Origin: an uncultured Candidatus Melainabacteria bacterium
GTDB lineage: Bacteria; Cyanobacteriota; Vampirovibrionia; Gastranaerophilales; Gastranaerophilaceae
Length of the DNA stretch: 63,707 nt
Reading direction: 5' to 3'
NCBI GenBank assembly: GCA_934757245.1
Contig: CAKVLH010000011.1
Coordinates: 1 to 63,707 of the forward strand
Shown here: positions 53,072-61,623 of the stretch, one piece after another
Layout: each line of letters begins with the position of its first letter
Numbering within the stretch: the first letter of the stretch is position 1
The notes under the pieces: model-generated
Database searches by the model: none
Seen by the model: the letters and a program-made list of their open reading frames with translations, nothing else
What the model was told of the DNA's origin: nothing
Position numbers and translations under genes: made by a program

Positions 53072-53923
53072 ATGTTAGTTCATACTATAGATGAAGTTAA
53101 AAATACCGTTAAAGAATGGAAAGGTTTGAAAGTAGGACTTGTTCCAACTATGGGTGCGTTGCACGAAGGACATTTGAGCCTTATTAAGAAAGCAAAAGAA
53201 ACTTGCGACAAAGTTGTTGTATCAGTTTTTGTGAACCCTATTCAATTCGGACCTTCAGAAGATTTTGATAAATATCCGAGAACTTTAGATAAGGATATGG
53301 AGCTATGTAATTCTGTTGGTGTTGATTTAGTTTTTGCCCCAACTCCTAAAGAAATGTACGGCGAAGGAAACAGACTTTCTAATGACACGCTTACTTACGT
53401 TTGTCCTCCATTTTTCTATGTAAACAAACTCTGCGGTAAAACAAGAGTAGGACACTTTGACGGCGTTTGTACAGTGGTTTTAAAACTGTTTAACATTGTT
53501 CAACCGAATTACGGATTTTTTGGACAAAAAGACGCCCAACAAGTTATCATTATCAAAAAAATGGTTAAAGACCTTAATGTGCCGATTGAAATTATCCAAT
53601 GCCCGATTGTAAGAGAAGAGTCAGGTTTAGCACTAAGCTCACGTAACAAATATTTATCAGAAGAAGGCAAAAAAGATGCACTTGTTTTGAGCCAAATACT
53701 AAAGAATATTAAAGCTTGCTATCAAAAAGGTATTACCGATGTTTCAGCTTTAAAAGAAACTGCTTACAGTTATTTAACTGACAAACATGATATGGAGTAC
53801 TTGGAAATTTTGGATAGAAATACTTTGGAAGAAAAATCAAATGCTGATAGAGAATCTATTGCCCTTATTGCTTGCAGAGTTGAAGGAGTAAGGCTTATAG
53901 ATAATATTTACTTGGGAGAATAA
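53072..53923 (+). CDS. panC: Pantothenate synthetase
   Basis: A 283-residue enzyme joining pantoate and beta-alanine with ATP. Features: VPTMGALHEGHLSLIKKAK (the HxGH-like nucleotide site), VSVFVNPIQFGPSEDFDKYPR, GHFDGVCTVVLKLFNIVQP, FFGQKDAQQ and ALSSRNKYLS. The start at 53072 has AGAGGGATA upstream; the frame's longer beginning at 52976 includes repeat sequence and is rejected. It is followed 4 bp later by the membrane gene. Confidence 0.95.
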   Translation: MLVHTIDEVKNTVKEWKGLKVGLVPTMGALHEGHLSLIKKAKETCDKVVVSVFVNPIQFGPSEDFDKYPRTLDKDMELCNSVGVDLVFAPTPKEMYGEGNRLSNDTLTYVCPPFFYVNKLCGKTRVGHFDGVCTVVLKLFNIVQPNYGFFGQKDAQQVIIIKKMVKDLNVPIEIIQCPIVREESGLALSSRNKYLSEEGKKDALVLSQILKNIKACYQKGITDVSALKETAYSYLTDKHDMEYLEILDRNTLEEKSNADRESIALIACRVEGVRLIDNIYLGE

Positions 53924-53927
53924 TTAA

Positions 53928-54779
53928 ATGCACAATTTTATCATAAATTGTTTTAATTTTTTTAGAAGTTTTTTGCAATTATTAAAAATTATTTTTGCGT
54001 TTTGTATATTAATGCTTTTATTTTATTGGATACAAAATATAACAGGTGCAAATTGGGCATGGTTAGGATTTATTAAACCTTTTTTGGATAGTTTATTGGA
54101 TTTGGCTAACAGTATTTATTCTGTAACTTTTGATATTTTTGGTGCAAAATTCGAATTTAAATATTTTAGTGCAGTTCTTATTCTAACAATTGCAATTTAT
54201 TTGATGAATTTATTTATTCTTCTTGCAAACGTTGCTGAAGCAGCGTACAAGAGTGCGCATTTTGTTGCAAAAAAAACACAAGAAGCGATTTTTAATAAAG
54301 GTTTACAAGAAGACCTTAAACGTCAAGAAAAGAAAATTACAAGATATTCTGTACTTATAAAAACTAAATTGAAGAAAAAATATGCACATGCTGAATTGAA
54401 TGTAAATATTGATGAACAAAATAAATTAATGAACAAATTTATTACAGAAAAGACTTCTGTTCGTTCTATGATGCTTGATGGCGGATTCTTGTATAATTTT
54501 ACAGATTTTGATAAAGTTGATTTGGTTTTGGATGTTTTATTTAAAGTATTACATTCAAATGCACCAATTGATTATGAAATATGCATACAATCCGGTGATG
54601 ATTTAGAACAGTTAAAAAAACTTGCAAGTTTAAATCATTTCGGACTTGTAACAATGGCTGCTGATACAGCTTATAGATATAGATATAACGAAACTCACAG
54701 ATATCAGACCGCACAAGTTGGCGTATTTCAAAATGGAGACAGTACGTTAGAAGTGCATGAATTTAAGGAAATATTGTAG
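53928..54779 (+). CDS. Membrane hypothetical protein
   Basis: A 283-residue protein. Two transmembrane segments lie at about residues 17-38 and 80-105, flanking a loop with WAWLGFIKPFLD. The cytoplasmic part (about 110-283) has a coiled-coil linker (KTQEAIFNKGLQEDLKRQEK) and a mixed alpha/beta domain with no catalytic motif. It follows panC by 4 bp and precedes a MITE-like element. No family is recognised; similar layouts occur in cyanobacterial membrane-linked sensors, which is only a guess. Confidence 0.75.
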   Translation: MHNFIINCFNFFRSFLQLLKIIFAFCILMLLFYWIQNITGANWAWLGFIKPFLDSLLDLANSIYSVTFDIFGAKFEFKYFSAVLILTIAIYLMNLFILLANVAEAAYKSAHFVAKKTQEAIFNKGLQEDLKRQEKKITRYSVLIKTKLKKKYAHAELNVNIDEQNKLMNKFITEKTSVRSMMLDGGFLYNFTDFDKVDLVLDVLFKVLHSNAPIDYEICIQSGDDLEQLKKLASLNHFGLVTMAADTAYRYRYNETHRYQTAQVGVFQNGDSTLEVHEFKEIL

Positions 54780-54782
54780 GAA

Positions 54783-54916
54783 GGGAATGAGGTAATATGG
54801 CAATAAGGGAATAAGAGGTTTTAGAAATATTTTAAATATAATGTGTTAATTTAGCATAATATATAATAAAAAATTTAATACCACTTATTACCATATTACC
54901 TTATTACCCTATTCCC
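54783..54916. repeat. MITE-like element
   Basis: Arms 54783-54815 and 54884-54916 of GGGAAT(A/G)AGGTAAT type in inverted order, with an AT-rich interior (ATGTGTTAATTTAGCATAAT). Best matched to the 57193 copy. It ends just before dapA's ribosome-binding site. Confidence 0.75.
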
Positions 54917-54933
54917 CCAAAAAGGAGCAAACA

Positions 54934-55812
54934 ATGAGATATGACGCAGGCGAAGTAATAACCGCAATGGTAACACCATTCAACGAAAAATTGGAAGTTG
55001 ATTATGATAAAGTTGAAGCTTTGGCTTATCAACTTGTCAATACAGGTTCTGACGCAGTTTTAGTTACAGGTACAACAGGCGAATCACCTACTTTAACGCA
55101 CGAAGAAGAAATTGAAATACTTTTGAGTGCAAAAAGAGCAGTTGGTGCGCAAGGCAAAATTATTATGGGTTGCGGTTCTAATTCAACAGAAACAGCTGTT
55201 AAAATGTCAAAATTAGCTGAAAAAGAAGGTGCAGACGCAATCTTGAGCGTAGTTCCTTATTATAATAAACCTTCTCAAGCCGGCATGATTGAACACTTTT
55301 CCGCAGTAGCCGAAGCAGTTGAACTTCCGATTATTCTTTACAATATTCCATCTAGAACAGGTGTGAATATGAGCGTAGATACAGTTAAAACTCTTGCAAG
55401 AAAATATCAAAACATTGTTGCTTTAAAACAAAGCTTTGGTGATATGGATACGATCACAGAATTAAAAATGGCTTGCCCAAATGATTTTGCAATTTATTCA
55501 GGCGATGACAGTTTGACCTTACCAATGCTTTCAGTTGGTGCGCATGGCGTAATTTCTGTTGCATCTCATATTTTTGGTAAAGAAATTAAATCAATGATTA
55601 GAAACTTTAAAACAGGCGATTCTATGACAGCTAGAAACATGCACCAAAAACTTTATCCGATATTTAAGAAATTGTTTATGGCGCCAAACCCTGTTCCTGT
55701 GAAAGCTGCTTTAGCATACAAAGGCTTAATTGAAGAATATGTAAGAAAACCGCTTGTTCCACTAACAAAAGCCGAAAAAACTGAATTAATTTTTACGCTT
55801 GATTCAATTTAG
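54934..55812 (+). CDS. dapA: 4-hydroxy-tetrahydrodipicolinate synthase
   Basis: A 292-residue Schiff-base aldolase for the first step of the lysine/DAP branch. Segments: GEVITAMVTPFNE, VTGTTGESPTLTHEEE, VVPYYNKPSQAGMIEHF with catalytic Tyr, YNIPSRTGVN and ALKQSFGDMD with the Schiff-base Lys (about residue 162). AAAAGGAG precedes the ATG. It supplies meso-DAP for the cell wall if diaminopimelate is used. Confidence 0.95.
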   Translation: MRYDAGEVITAMVTPFNEKLEVDYDKVEALAYQLVNTGSDAVLVTGTTGESPTLTHEEEIEILLSAKRAVGAQGKIIMGCGSNSTETAVKMSKLAEKEGADAILSVVPYYNKPSQAGMIEHFSAVAEAVELPIILYNIPSRTGVNMSVDTVKTLARKYQNIVALKQSFGDMDTITELKMACPNDFAIYSGDDSLTLPMLSVGAHGVISVASHIFGKEIKSMIRNFKTGDSMTARNMHQKLYPIFKKLFMAPNPVPVKAALAYKGLIEEYVRKPLVPLTKAEKTELIFTLDSI

Positions 55813-55878
55813 ACAGTCGGGCAGGATAAGTTTTTCATATTTGGGATAAAATTATAATATAAAAAGGAGTACATATAG

Positions 55879-57186
55879 ATGAAGAACAAACTGATTATGT
55901 TTTGGGCGATTGTCGTAATTGTTATTGCGTCTATAATAACGATTTGCGTTAAGCCTGCAAAACTAGGTTTAGACCTTGTTGGTGGTTCAAGACTTGTTCT
56001 TGAAGCTCAAACAACAGACACAATCGCACAAATTACGCCTGATATGATGGCGAGTTTGCAGTTTGCGATTGAAAACAGGGTTAACAAACTCGGTGTATCA
56101 GAAACAGTGGTACAAAGAGCAGGCGACAAAAGACTTGTTATCGAAATTCCGGATGTTTCTGATTTGAACCAAGCAAAAGAATATTTGGGTGAAACAGCTG
56201 AGCTTGATTTCAGAAAACCTGTTATGAAAGATGGCGAAATGGAATGGGTTGCAACAGGTTTGACAGGTAAAGATTTATCAAAAGCTAATTTGAGTACAAA
56301 TTCTCAAAACGGTCAATGGGTTGTAGACTTAGAATTCAACGGCGAAGGTACAAAGAAATTTGCAGATTTAACAAAAAAACTTGTTGGTCAACAAATGGCA
56401 ATCTTCTTTAACGGTGAATTACAATCAGCGCCTGTAATTAGAGAACCTATTACAGGTGGTAGAGCTCAAATCTCAGGCGGAGACAGCGGTTTTGCCTATG
56501 AAGAAGCTAAAAAAACAGTTGACTTGTTAAATGCAGGTGCTTTACCTGTTCCGGCTAAGATTATTGAAGAAAATACAGTTGGGCCAACTCTTGGTGCAGA
56601 TAGTATCGCAAAATCTAAGATTGCGGGTATTATTGGTTTAGGCTTTGTAATGTTGTTTATGGCAGCTTATTATAGAGCACCAGGTTTGATTGCCGATTTG
56701 GCACTTGTAATTTACGGTTTAATGTTATTTGCTTTATTCAAAGCTATTCCAATTACATTGACTCTTGCCGGTATCGCTGGTTTTATCCTTAGTATCGGTA
56801 TGGCAGTTGATGCTAACATTCTTATTTTTGAAAGAACAAAAGAAGAATTGAGAGCCGGTAGAACATTATTTACGGCAATTAATTCAGGTTTTGACAGAGC
56901 ATTTACAAGTATTTTTGACTCTAATATGACAACAATCATTACTTGCGCAATTCTTTATTGCTGCGGTACAAGTATTGTTAAAGGTTTTGCTTTAACTCTT
57001 GCAGTTGGTGTTATGGTTTCTATGTTTAGTGCTATCACTATTACAAAGAACTTCATGCACTTAATCTTCGGTACAGGCAAATTAACTCATCCGGCGTTGT
57101 TCGGTTTGAAAGCGTCTGATATCAACGAAGGCTTCCAAGCTGTAGAAACTAAGAGAGAAAAAGCGAAGTTTGGAATATTGGATTAA
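55879..57186 (+). CDS. secD: Protein translocase subunit SecD
   Basis: A 435-residue SecD. Family features: GLDLVGGSRLVLEAQTTDT at the start of the first periplasmic domain, INNRVN-like VENRVNKLGVSE, and the transmembrane part with YYRAPGLIADLALVIYGLMLF, ITLTLAGIAGFILSIGMAVDANILIFER and DSNMTTIITCAI. It uses the proton motive force with SecF to pull proteins after SecA. It is shorter than E. coli SecD (615). AAGGAG precedes ATG. A MITE-like element separates it from secF. Confidence 0.95.
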   Translation: MKNKLIMFWAIVVIVIASIITICVKPAKLGLDLVGGSRLVLEAQTTDTIAQITPDMMASLQFAIENRVNKLGVSETVVQRAGDKRLVIEIPDVSDLNQAKEYLGETAELDFRKPVMKDGEMEWVATGLTGKDLSKANLSTNSQNGQWVVDLEFNGEGTKKFADLTKKLVGQQMAIFFNGELQSAPVIREPITGGRAQISGGDSGFAYEEAKKTVDLLNAGALPVPAKIIEENTVGPTLGADSIAKSKIAGIIGLGFVMLFMAAYYRAPGLIADLALVIYGLMLFALFKAIPITLTLAGIAGFILSIGMAVDANILIFERTKEELRAGRTLFTAINSGFDRAFTSIFDSNMTTIITCAILYCCGTSIVKGFALTLAVGVMVSMFSAITITKNFMHLIFGTGKLTHPALFGLKASDINEGFQAVETKREKAKFGILD

Positions 57187-57192
57187 TAAAAA

Positions 57193-57311
57193 GGGAATAT
57201 GGGAATAAGGTAATGAGGGAATAAGAGGTTTTAAAAATTTTAAAATTAAGATGTATTAATTTAACATATTATATAATGGAAAAATTTAATACCACTTATT
57301 ACCTTATTCCC
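57193..57311. repeat. MITE-like element inside the secDF locus
   Basis: Arms 57193-57225 and 57295-57311 (GGGAATAAGGTAAT type, the right arm shorter). Interior close to the 54783 copy. It lies between secD and secF, which are normally adjacent. Confidence 0.75.
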
Positions 57312-57355
57312 TTCCACAAATGAATTTGTAAACTCACAAATAAAAGGAACACACA

Positions 57356-58306
57356 ATGAAACTAGATATCGTAAAAAACAGATTTATATTTTTGGCACTG
57401 TCTGCAGTACTTTTATTGCCTGGGATTGTGTCAATGATTTATTCAACAATTACTTATCCTACACATACACCTTTGAAAGTTGGTATTGATTATACAGGCG
57501 GTACAACTCTTCAATACGGCGTTAAAGAGGATATCTCTAACGACAAATTGTCTGATGTTAGAACAAAATTGGAAGAAGGCGGAATTGATAATCCATATTT
57601 ACAAATTATCAATGTAAATTCACAAGAAAGCACTGATTTAAAATCAATTCTTTCAATTAGAACTAAGTTTATCGAAGAAGGTTCAGCTGATCAGGATAAA
57701 ATTACAGGGATAATTTCTCAAGAATTTTCTGCTCCAGAATTAGTTCAAGTGTCTTCTGTAGGCCCTACTTTGGGAATGGAATTATTCAAAAACTCTTTGA
57801 TAGCTTTATCTTTAGCACTTGTGGGTATTATTGCTTACTTGACATTCAGATTCCAATTTGATTACGCGCTTGCAGCAATTTTAGGGCTTGTGCACGACGC
57901 ATTGTTTGTTTGCGGTGTATTCTCAATTTTGGGATTATTCTATGACGTGCAAATTGACGCGTTGTTTGTAACAGCACTTTTGACAGTAATCGGTTTTTCT
58001 GTTCACGATACAATTGTTGTATTTGACAGGGTTCGTGAAAACTTGAAATACTATTCTAAGAAAATGACTTTCGGCGAAATTATGAACTCAAGTATTAACC
58101 AAACTCTTGCAAGAAGTATTAATACATCTTTAACAACCTTGATTACATTGCTTGCTTTGTATTTCTTGGGCGGTGTTACAACAAGAGATTTCGTTCTTGC
58201 TATGATTTTGGGTATCGCAATCGGTACTTATTCAAGTATCTTCTTCTGCTCAACACTTGTAGATGTTTGGGAAGATAATAAGAAGTCTGCAAAAGTAGCA
58301 GCGTAG
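57356..58306 (+). CDS. secF: Protein translocase subunit SecF
   Basis: A 316-residue SecF with six transmembrane segments. Features are VGIDYTGGTTLQYGV after TM1, PTLGMELFKNSLIAL, FRFQFDYALAAILGLVHDALFVCGVF and VTALLTVIGFSVHDTIVVFDRVREN (the conserved family signature), and SINTSLTTLITLLALYFLGG. AAAAGGAAC precedes the ATG. It pairs with SecD 170 bp upstream. Confidence 0.95.
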   Translation: MKLDIVKNRFIFLALSAVLLLPGIVSMIYSTITYPTHTPLKVGIDYTGGTTLQYGVKEDISNDKLSDVRTKLEEGGIDNPYLQIINVNSQESTDLKSILSIRTKFIEEGSADQDKITGIISQEFSAPELVQVSSVGPTLGMELFKNSLIALSLALVGIIAYLTFRFQFDYALAAILGLVHDALFVCGVFSILGLFYDVQIDALFVTALLTVIGFSVHDTIVVFDRVRENLKYYSKKMTFGEIMNSSINQTLARSINTSLTTLITLLALYFLGGVTTRDFVLAMILGIAIGTYSSIFFCSTLVDVWEDNKKSAKVAA

Positions 58307-58316
58307 AGTTAAAAAA

Positions 58317-58346
58317 TATAATGGTGCAAAGAATTGCACCATTATA
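58317..58346. terminator. Terminator hairpin, left member of an inverted pair
   Basis: A 13-bp stem (58317-58329 with 58334-58346) and AGAA loop, with A/T-runs on both sides, between secF (+) and the EF-hand gene (-). Its 26-bp core (58319-58344) equals the reverse complement of 59825-59850. Confidence 0.85.
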
Positions 58347-58360
58347 TTTTAAATACAAAC

Positions 58361-59227
58361 TTATTTAATCTTGCCTGCACCTTTTACCGTTGTTGTACCC
58401 GGTTTTAAGTGATGAGTTTTATCAACGGTATAATGACCATCTTTTTCTGTTCTTGTTCTATCATAAAGTGTGTCAGCATAATCATCAGTTTTTACTGTTA
58501 CTTTTGCATTATCTTCAACTGCAATTTTATCAGGAATACCGTTTTTTCCTATAACTGTAACATTGGAGTTTCCACCAAATGCAAAACCATGATTTCTTGT
58601 TGCATTGCCTGTAATTTTTAAAGTACCCTTAAGATTGTTAAAATGCACATTGCAGTTATCTTCTGCTCGATACATTTCTATTTTACTTGGTTCAAAGTCT
58701 TTATCTAATGGTATAGAAAGTTCGCAACTATCTTGCGTATTTTCCAAATCTATTGAGAAATCTTGATTTTCATTTGGTTTATGTGGTGTAGCTTTTAATA
58801 CTAAATATGATTTACCATTAACAGTTTTTACTTGTGCTTCATTAAAACCAACCCATTCTGCGTGTTCAACATCTAAACCGAATCGTGTAAGAGTTTGAGC
58901 AAATTTTTGATGTTTTGCGCTTTCCTTTTGGTAGTTAGCACATCTTTTTGCATAATTAGCTTTTGCTGTGTCAATCTTCACTGTATCAGTTGGTTTAGCG
59001 TTCTTTGGTGAATCTTTTTTGTATAATCTGAATTCCCCCATTTTTGTATCGGCAGTAATTCGAGTATTATTAAAACAATAAGCTTCTGTTGCATCATATT
59101 TACCATCTCCATTAAAATCAAATATTATTGCTGCTTGTTTTTGTGCTGCGTTGCCTTTTTCTTGCAATTGTTGTACTGTCATTCCGGCTTTTACTTCTAA
59201 TCTGTTTTTGTGAGCTACTGGTTGCAT
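58361..59227 (-). CDS. EF-hand-motif hypothetical protein
   Basis: A 288-residue protein. DFNGDGKYDATE (about residues 37-48) is a complete EF-hand/dockerin-type calcium loop (Asp, Asn, Asp and Glu at 1, 3, 5 and 12). The C-terminal half (about 165-288) is beta-rich, with repeating KITGNATRN, NVTVIGKNG and AKVTVKTD-like strands suggesting a beta-solenoid. No signal peptide. The N-terminal MQPVAHKNRLEVKAGMTVQQ loosely resembles a LysM-like start. The 31-bp motif is 93 nt upstream. Not a known family; calcium binding is inferred. Confidence 0.75.
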   Translation of the reverse strand: MQPVAHKNRLEVKAGMTVQQLQEKGNAAQKQAAIIFDFNGDGKYDATEAYCFNNTRITADTKMGEFRLYKKDSPKNAKPTDTVKIDTAKANYAKRCANYQKESAKHQKFAQTLTRFGLDVEHAEWVGFNEAQVKTVNGKSYLVLKATPHKPNENQDFSIDLENTQDSCELSIPLDKDFEPSKIEMYRAEDNCNVHFNNLKGTLKITGNATRNHGFAFGGNSNVTVIGKNGIPDKIAVEDNAKVTVKTDDYADTLYDRTRTEKDGHYTVDKTHHLKPGTTTVKGAGKIK

Positions 59228-59319
59228 AATTCTTTCTCCTTAATTTTTCTATTTAACTATTTTTTACTTTTCTAATATCCTATGGTGTTTAACTCTGATT
59301 GCAATCTCGTGTTATGTAT

Positions 59320-59350
59320 ATATAAAGTCATTTAAGTTTGAAAAATTGCC
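59320..59350 (-). promoter_or_regulatory. 31-bp promoter-like motif, copy 6
   Basis: On the minus strand GGCAATT, 15 nt, ACTTTATAT, upstream of the EF-hand gene. Confidence 0.5.
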
Positions 59351-59487
59351 TAAAGATAGACGCGACATGCTGAAAAAAATGTAAAACATAGACATAACGT
59401 GCCGTTTAGAGTTTACAAAACTTAATATATCATGATATTACACGTCATATTTTGGATAAAAAATAGACATTATAGTAAGAAGTTGTT

Positions 59488-59820
59488 ATGAATATTAAAA
59501 AATTACTTGGTGAAAGAATTAAAAGATTACGCAAAAATAGAGGATTAACACAGGAACAACTCTCGGAGATGATTGATATTACTCCTCGTAATTTGAGTCG
59601 AATTGAGGTTGGAGAATGTTTTGTTAGCGCAGATACATTAGATAAAATCATTGAAGCGCTTTCAATAACTGCAGAAGAATTATTTGCGTATGAAAATATT
59701 AAAGAACCGAAAGAGTTATTGACGGATATTTATACCGTTTTGGACGAAATTAAAAGCAACAGGAAACAGCTTGAAAAAATTCATCGTTTGATTAAATTAG
59801 TAAGAGAAGATGAACTTTAA
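59488..59820 (+). CDS. XRE-family helix-turn-helix regulator
   Basis: A 110-residue protein. The HTH (residues about 8-62) reads GERIKRLRKNRGLTQEQLSEM then TPRNLSRIEVGECF, typical XRE/Cro fold. A C-terminal coiled-coil (LDEIKSNRKQLEKIHRLIKL) probably dimerises it. AAGAAG precedes the ATG. It is divergent from the EF-hand gene and may regulate the shared 260-bp region. The pair lies between two matching hairpins, like a cassette. Confidence 0.88.
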   Translation: MNIKKLLGERIKRLRKNRGLTQEQLSEMIDITPRNLSRIEVGECFVSADTLDKIIEALSITAEELFAYENIKEPKELLTDIYTVLDEIKSNRKQLEKIHRLIKLVREDEL

Positions 59821-59823
59821 AAA

Positions 59824-59851
59824 TTAATGGTGCAATTCTTTGCACCATTAA
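59824..59851. repeat. Right member of the inverted hairpin pair
   Basis: TTAATGGTGCAA and its complement around TTCT. The 26-bp core at 59825-59850 is the exact reverse complement of 58319-58344. It lies between the XRE gene (+) and ftsY (-); the T-runs are weaker than at the left copy. Confidence 0.75.
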
Positions 59852-59871
59852 ACTAACCATTAACTAATAAA

Positions 59872-60774
59872 TTAATTAAATAAGGCTTTTAGAAACTCTT
59901 TTGCTTCAAAATCCTTAAGGTCTTCCATTTTTTCACCAACACCAACCAGTTTAACAGGCAAACCTAATTCCTTTGCAATAGCAATTACTATTGCACCTTT
60001 TGCAGAACCGTCAAGTTTAGTTAAAGCAACTGCAGTTAAATTTACACATTCCTTGAAAACTTTTGCTTGTTGTAAGCCGTTTTGACCTGTATTGGCATCT
60101 ATGACCAAAAAGCTTTCTCTAAGCTCATTTGGCGCATTTTTATCAATAACACCCTTAATTTTAGAAAGTTCTTCCATTAAATTAAATTTGTTTTGTAAAC
60201 GTCCGGCTGTATCAACTAAAATAACATCATATTTTTCATTACGCGCTTTTTGAATAGCTTCATAAACGACAGATGCAGGATCAGCCTTATCACGTCTTAC
60301 AATATCAGCACCTGAACGTTTAGACCAAATATCAACTTGTTCCTCTGCAGCTGCCCTAAAAGTATCTCCTGCAGCAATTAAAACTCGTTTGCCTTCTTGC
60401 TTAAATTTATAAGCCATTTTGCCTATAAGCGTAGTTTTTCCGGCACCATTAACACCGGTGATAAAATAAATATTGAGTTCTCCGTCTTTATAGGCAATTT
60501 CACTAGAGCCAGTTTTATCTAACGTGTTTAAGAACTCATTTTCTAAATACTCTTTAACTTGGGAAGGCTTTATTTTGTTTTGTCCGCGCAATTTATCAAC
60601 AAGCTCAGATGCGTAACCAACGCCCAAATCGGCGCTAATTAGCAAATCTTCCATATCGTCAAGGACAAAATCCGAAAACTCTTCCTCTTCTGATACTGCA
60701 TCTACAACATTACCGACCAATGCTTGGGCGGTTTTTGATACTGTATTTTTTAGTTTGTCAAAAAAGTTGAACAT
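59872..60774 (-). CDS. ftsY: Signal recognition particle receptor FtsY
   Basis: A 300-residue NG-domain GTPase without a long acidic A domain. G motifs: TGVNGAGKTTLIGKMA (P-loop), AAGDTFRAAAEEQ, ILVDTAGRLQNKFNLMEEL, LTKLDGSAKG and VGVGEKMEDLKDF. It receives SRP-bound ribosomes at the membrane. The 10 nt before the ATG is preceded by an 11-bp hairpin and no ribosome-binding site is clear. It follows nusB on the same strand. Confidence 0.95.
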   Translation of the reverse strand: MFNFFDKLKNTVSKTAQALVGNVVDAVSEEEEFSDFVLDDMEDLLISADLGVGYASELVDKLRGQNKIKPSQVKEYLENEFLNTLDKTGSSEIAYKDGELNIYFITGVNGAGKTTLIGKMAYKFKQEGKRVLIAAGDTFRAAAEEQVDIWSKRSGADIVRRDKADPASVVYEAIQKARNEKYDVILVDTAGRLQNKFNLMEELSKIKGVIDKNAPNELRESFLVIDANTGQNGLQQAKVFKECVNLTAVALTKLDGSAKGAIVIAIAKELGLPVKLVGVGEKMEDLKDFEAKEFLKALFN

Positions 60775-60784
60775 AATTAAAAAT

Positions 60785-60815
60785 GTCGGGTTAAATGAAA
60801 ACTGTTTAACCCGAC
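60785..60815 (-). terminator. Hairpin between nusB and ftsY
   Basis: GTCGGGTTAAA pairs with TTTAACCCGAC (11 bp) around a 9-nt loop; on the minus strand ATTTTTAATT follows, ending 10 nt before the ftsY ATG. It could be an attenuator or terminator; it also resembles the GTAGGTCGxGTT repeat family (GTAGGTCGGGTT on the minus strand). Confidence 0.55.
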
Positions 60816-60832
60816 CTACATTTCCTTTACTT

Positions 60833-61492
60833 TTATTTCAATCCGTTTTCTACGATAACTTTAGCCAAAATTCCGTTTACAAAAGATGAAGAATCTTCTG
60901 TTGAATATTTTTTAGCCAATTCAACAGCTTCATCAACAACAACCTTCAAAGGTGCGCCTTTTGTATAAAGTAATTCTGTAATTGCAATTCTCAAGATGTC
61001 TTTGTCAATTTTAACAAGTCTTGAAATATCCCAACCGTTAGCGTATTTTTGAATTTCTTTATCTATAGCTTCATGGTTAATTTTGAATTGTTCAGCAATT
61101 TCAATTGTATAATTCTTAACATCAGATTGGTTTTCTAGAGTTGTAAATTCAGCAATTTCTAAAGCTAAAAGTGCTTTTTCTGCTACATCAAGCATTGTAT
61201 CAACTTTAGCAATCATTTCATCAGTCATAGGAATTTGTACCGGTTTATTTTTAGCTCCCATTGGACGAGATAAGTTTGATTCATGTTCTGCTTCATAAGT
61301 ATCTAAAGCTTCTTTAATGTCAATTAAAGAGCCAACTGTTAGATTTAATTCTTCAGAAGCTGAATTTGATAGAATTCTAACAGATTTAAGCATAATATCT
61401 TCAAAGTCTTTTCTTGAATATTTTGTAATTTCTTTATCAAATTGTGAAAACAATATAAGTGCTAATTCTCTAGCTGCGCGTCTAGCTTGCAT
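60833..61492 (-). CDS. nusB: Transcription antitermination factor NusB
   Basis: A 219-residue NusB. The start MQARRAARELALILFSQFD and the C-terminal IDKDILRIAITELLYTKGAPLKVVVDEAVELAKKYSTEDSSSFVNGILAKV are the family core. About 70 extra residues in the middle make it longer than enteric NusB (about 140), as in cyanobacteria. NusB with NusE supports rRNA antitermination. AGGAGAAAATTT precedes the ATG. Confidence 0.93.
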   Translation of the reverse strand: MQARRAARELALILFSQFDKEITKYSRKDFEDIMLKSVRILSNSASEELNLTVGSLIDIKEALDTYEAEHESNLSRPMGAKNKPVQIPMTDEMIAKVDTMLDVAEKALLALEIAEFTTLENQSDVKNYTIEIAEQFKINHEAIDKEIQKYANGWDISRLVKIDKDILRIAITELLYTKGAPLKVVVDEAVELAKKYSTEDSSSFVNGILAKVIVENGLK

Positions 61493-61623
61493 AAATTTTC
61501 TCCTATTTACATTATAGGACTATGTTAGCACGAAAAAACATAATTTTATACTATTGAATTTCTCTAAATAATCTTTATATGTTATAATCAATTTGAAATA
61601 TATGATTGTGAAAAGGAGTTTTT

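Noticed and set aside
59320..59353. FliA-type promoter read on the plus strand (TAAAGT ... GCC)
   Set aside because: The spacing between TAAAGT and GCC is about 19 nt rather than about 13, and the exact-spacing set is better explained on the minus strand.
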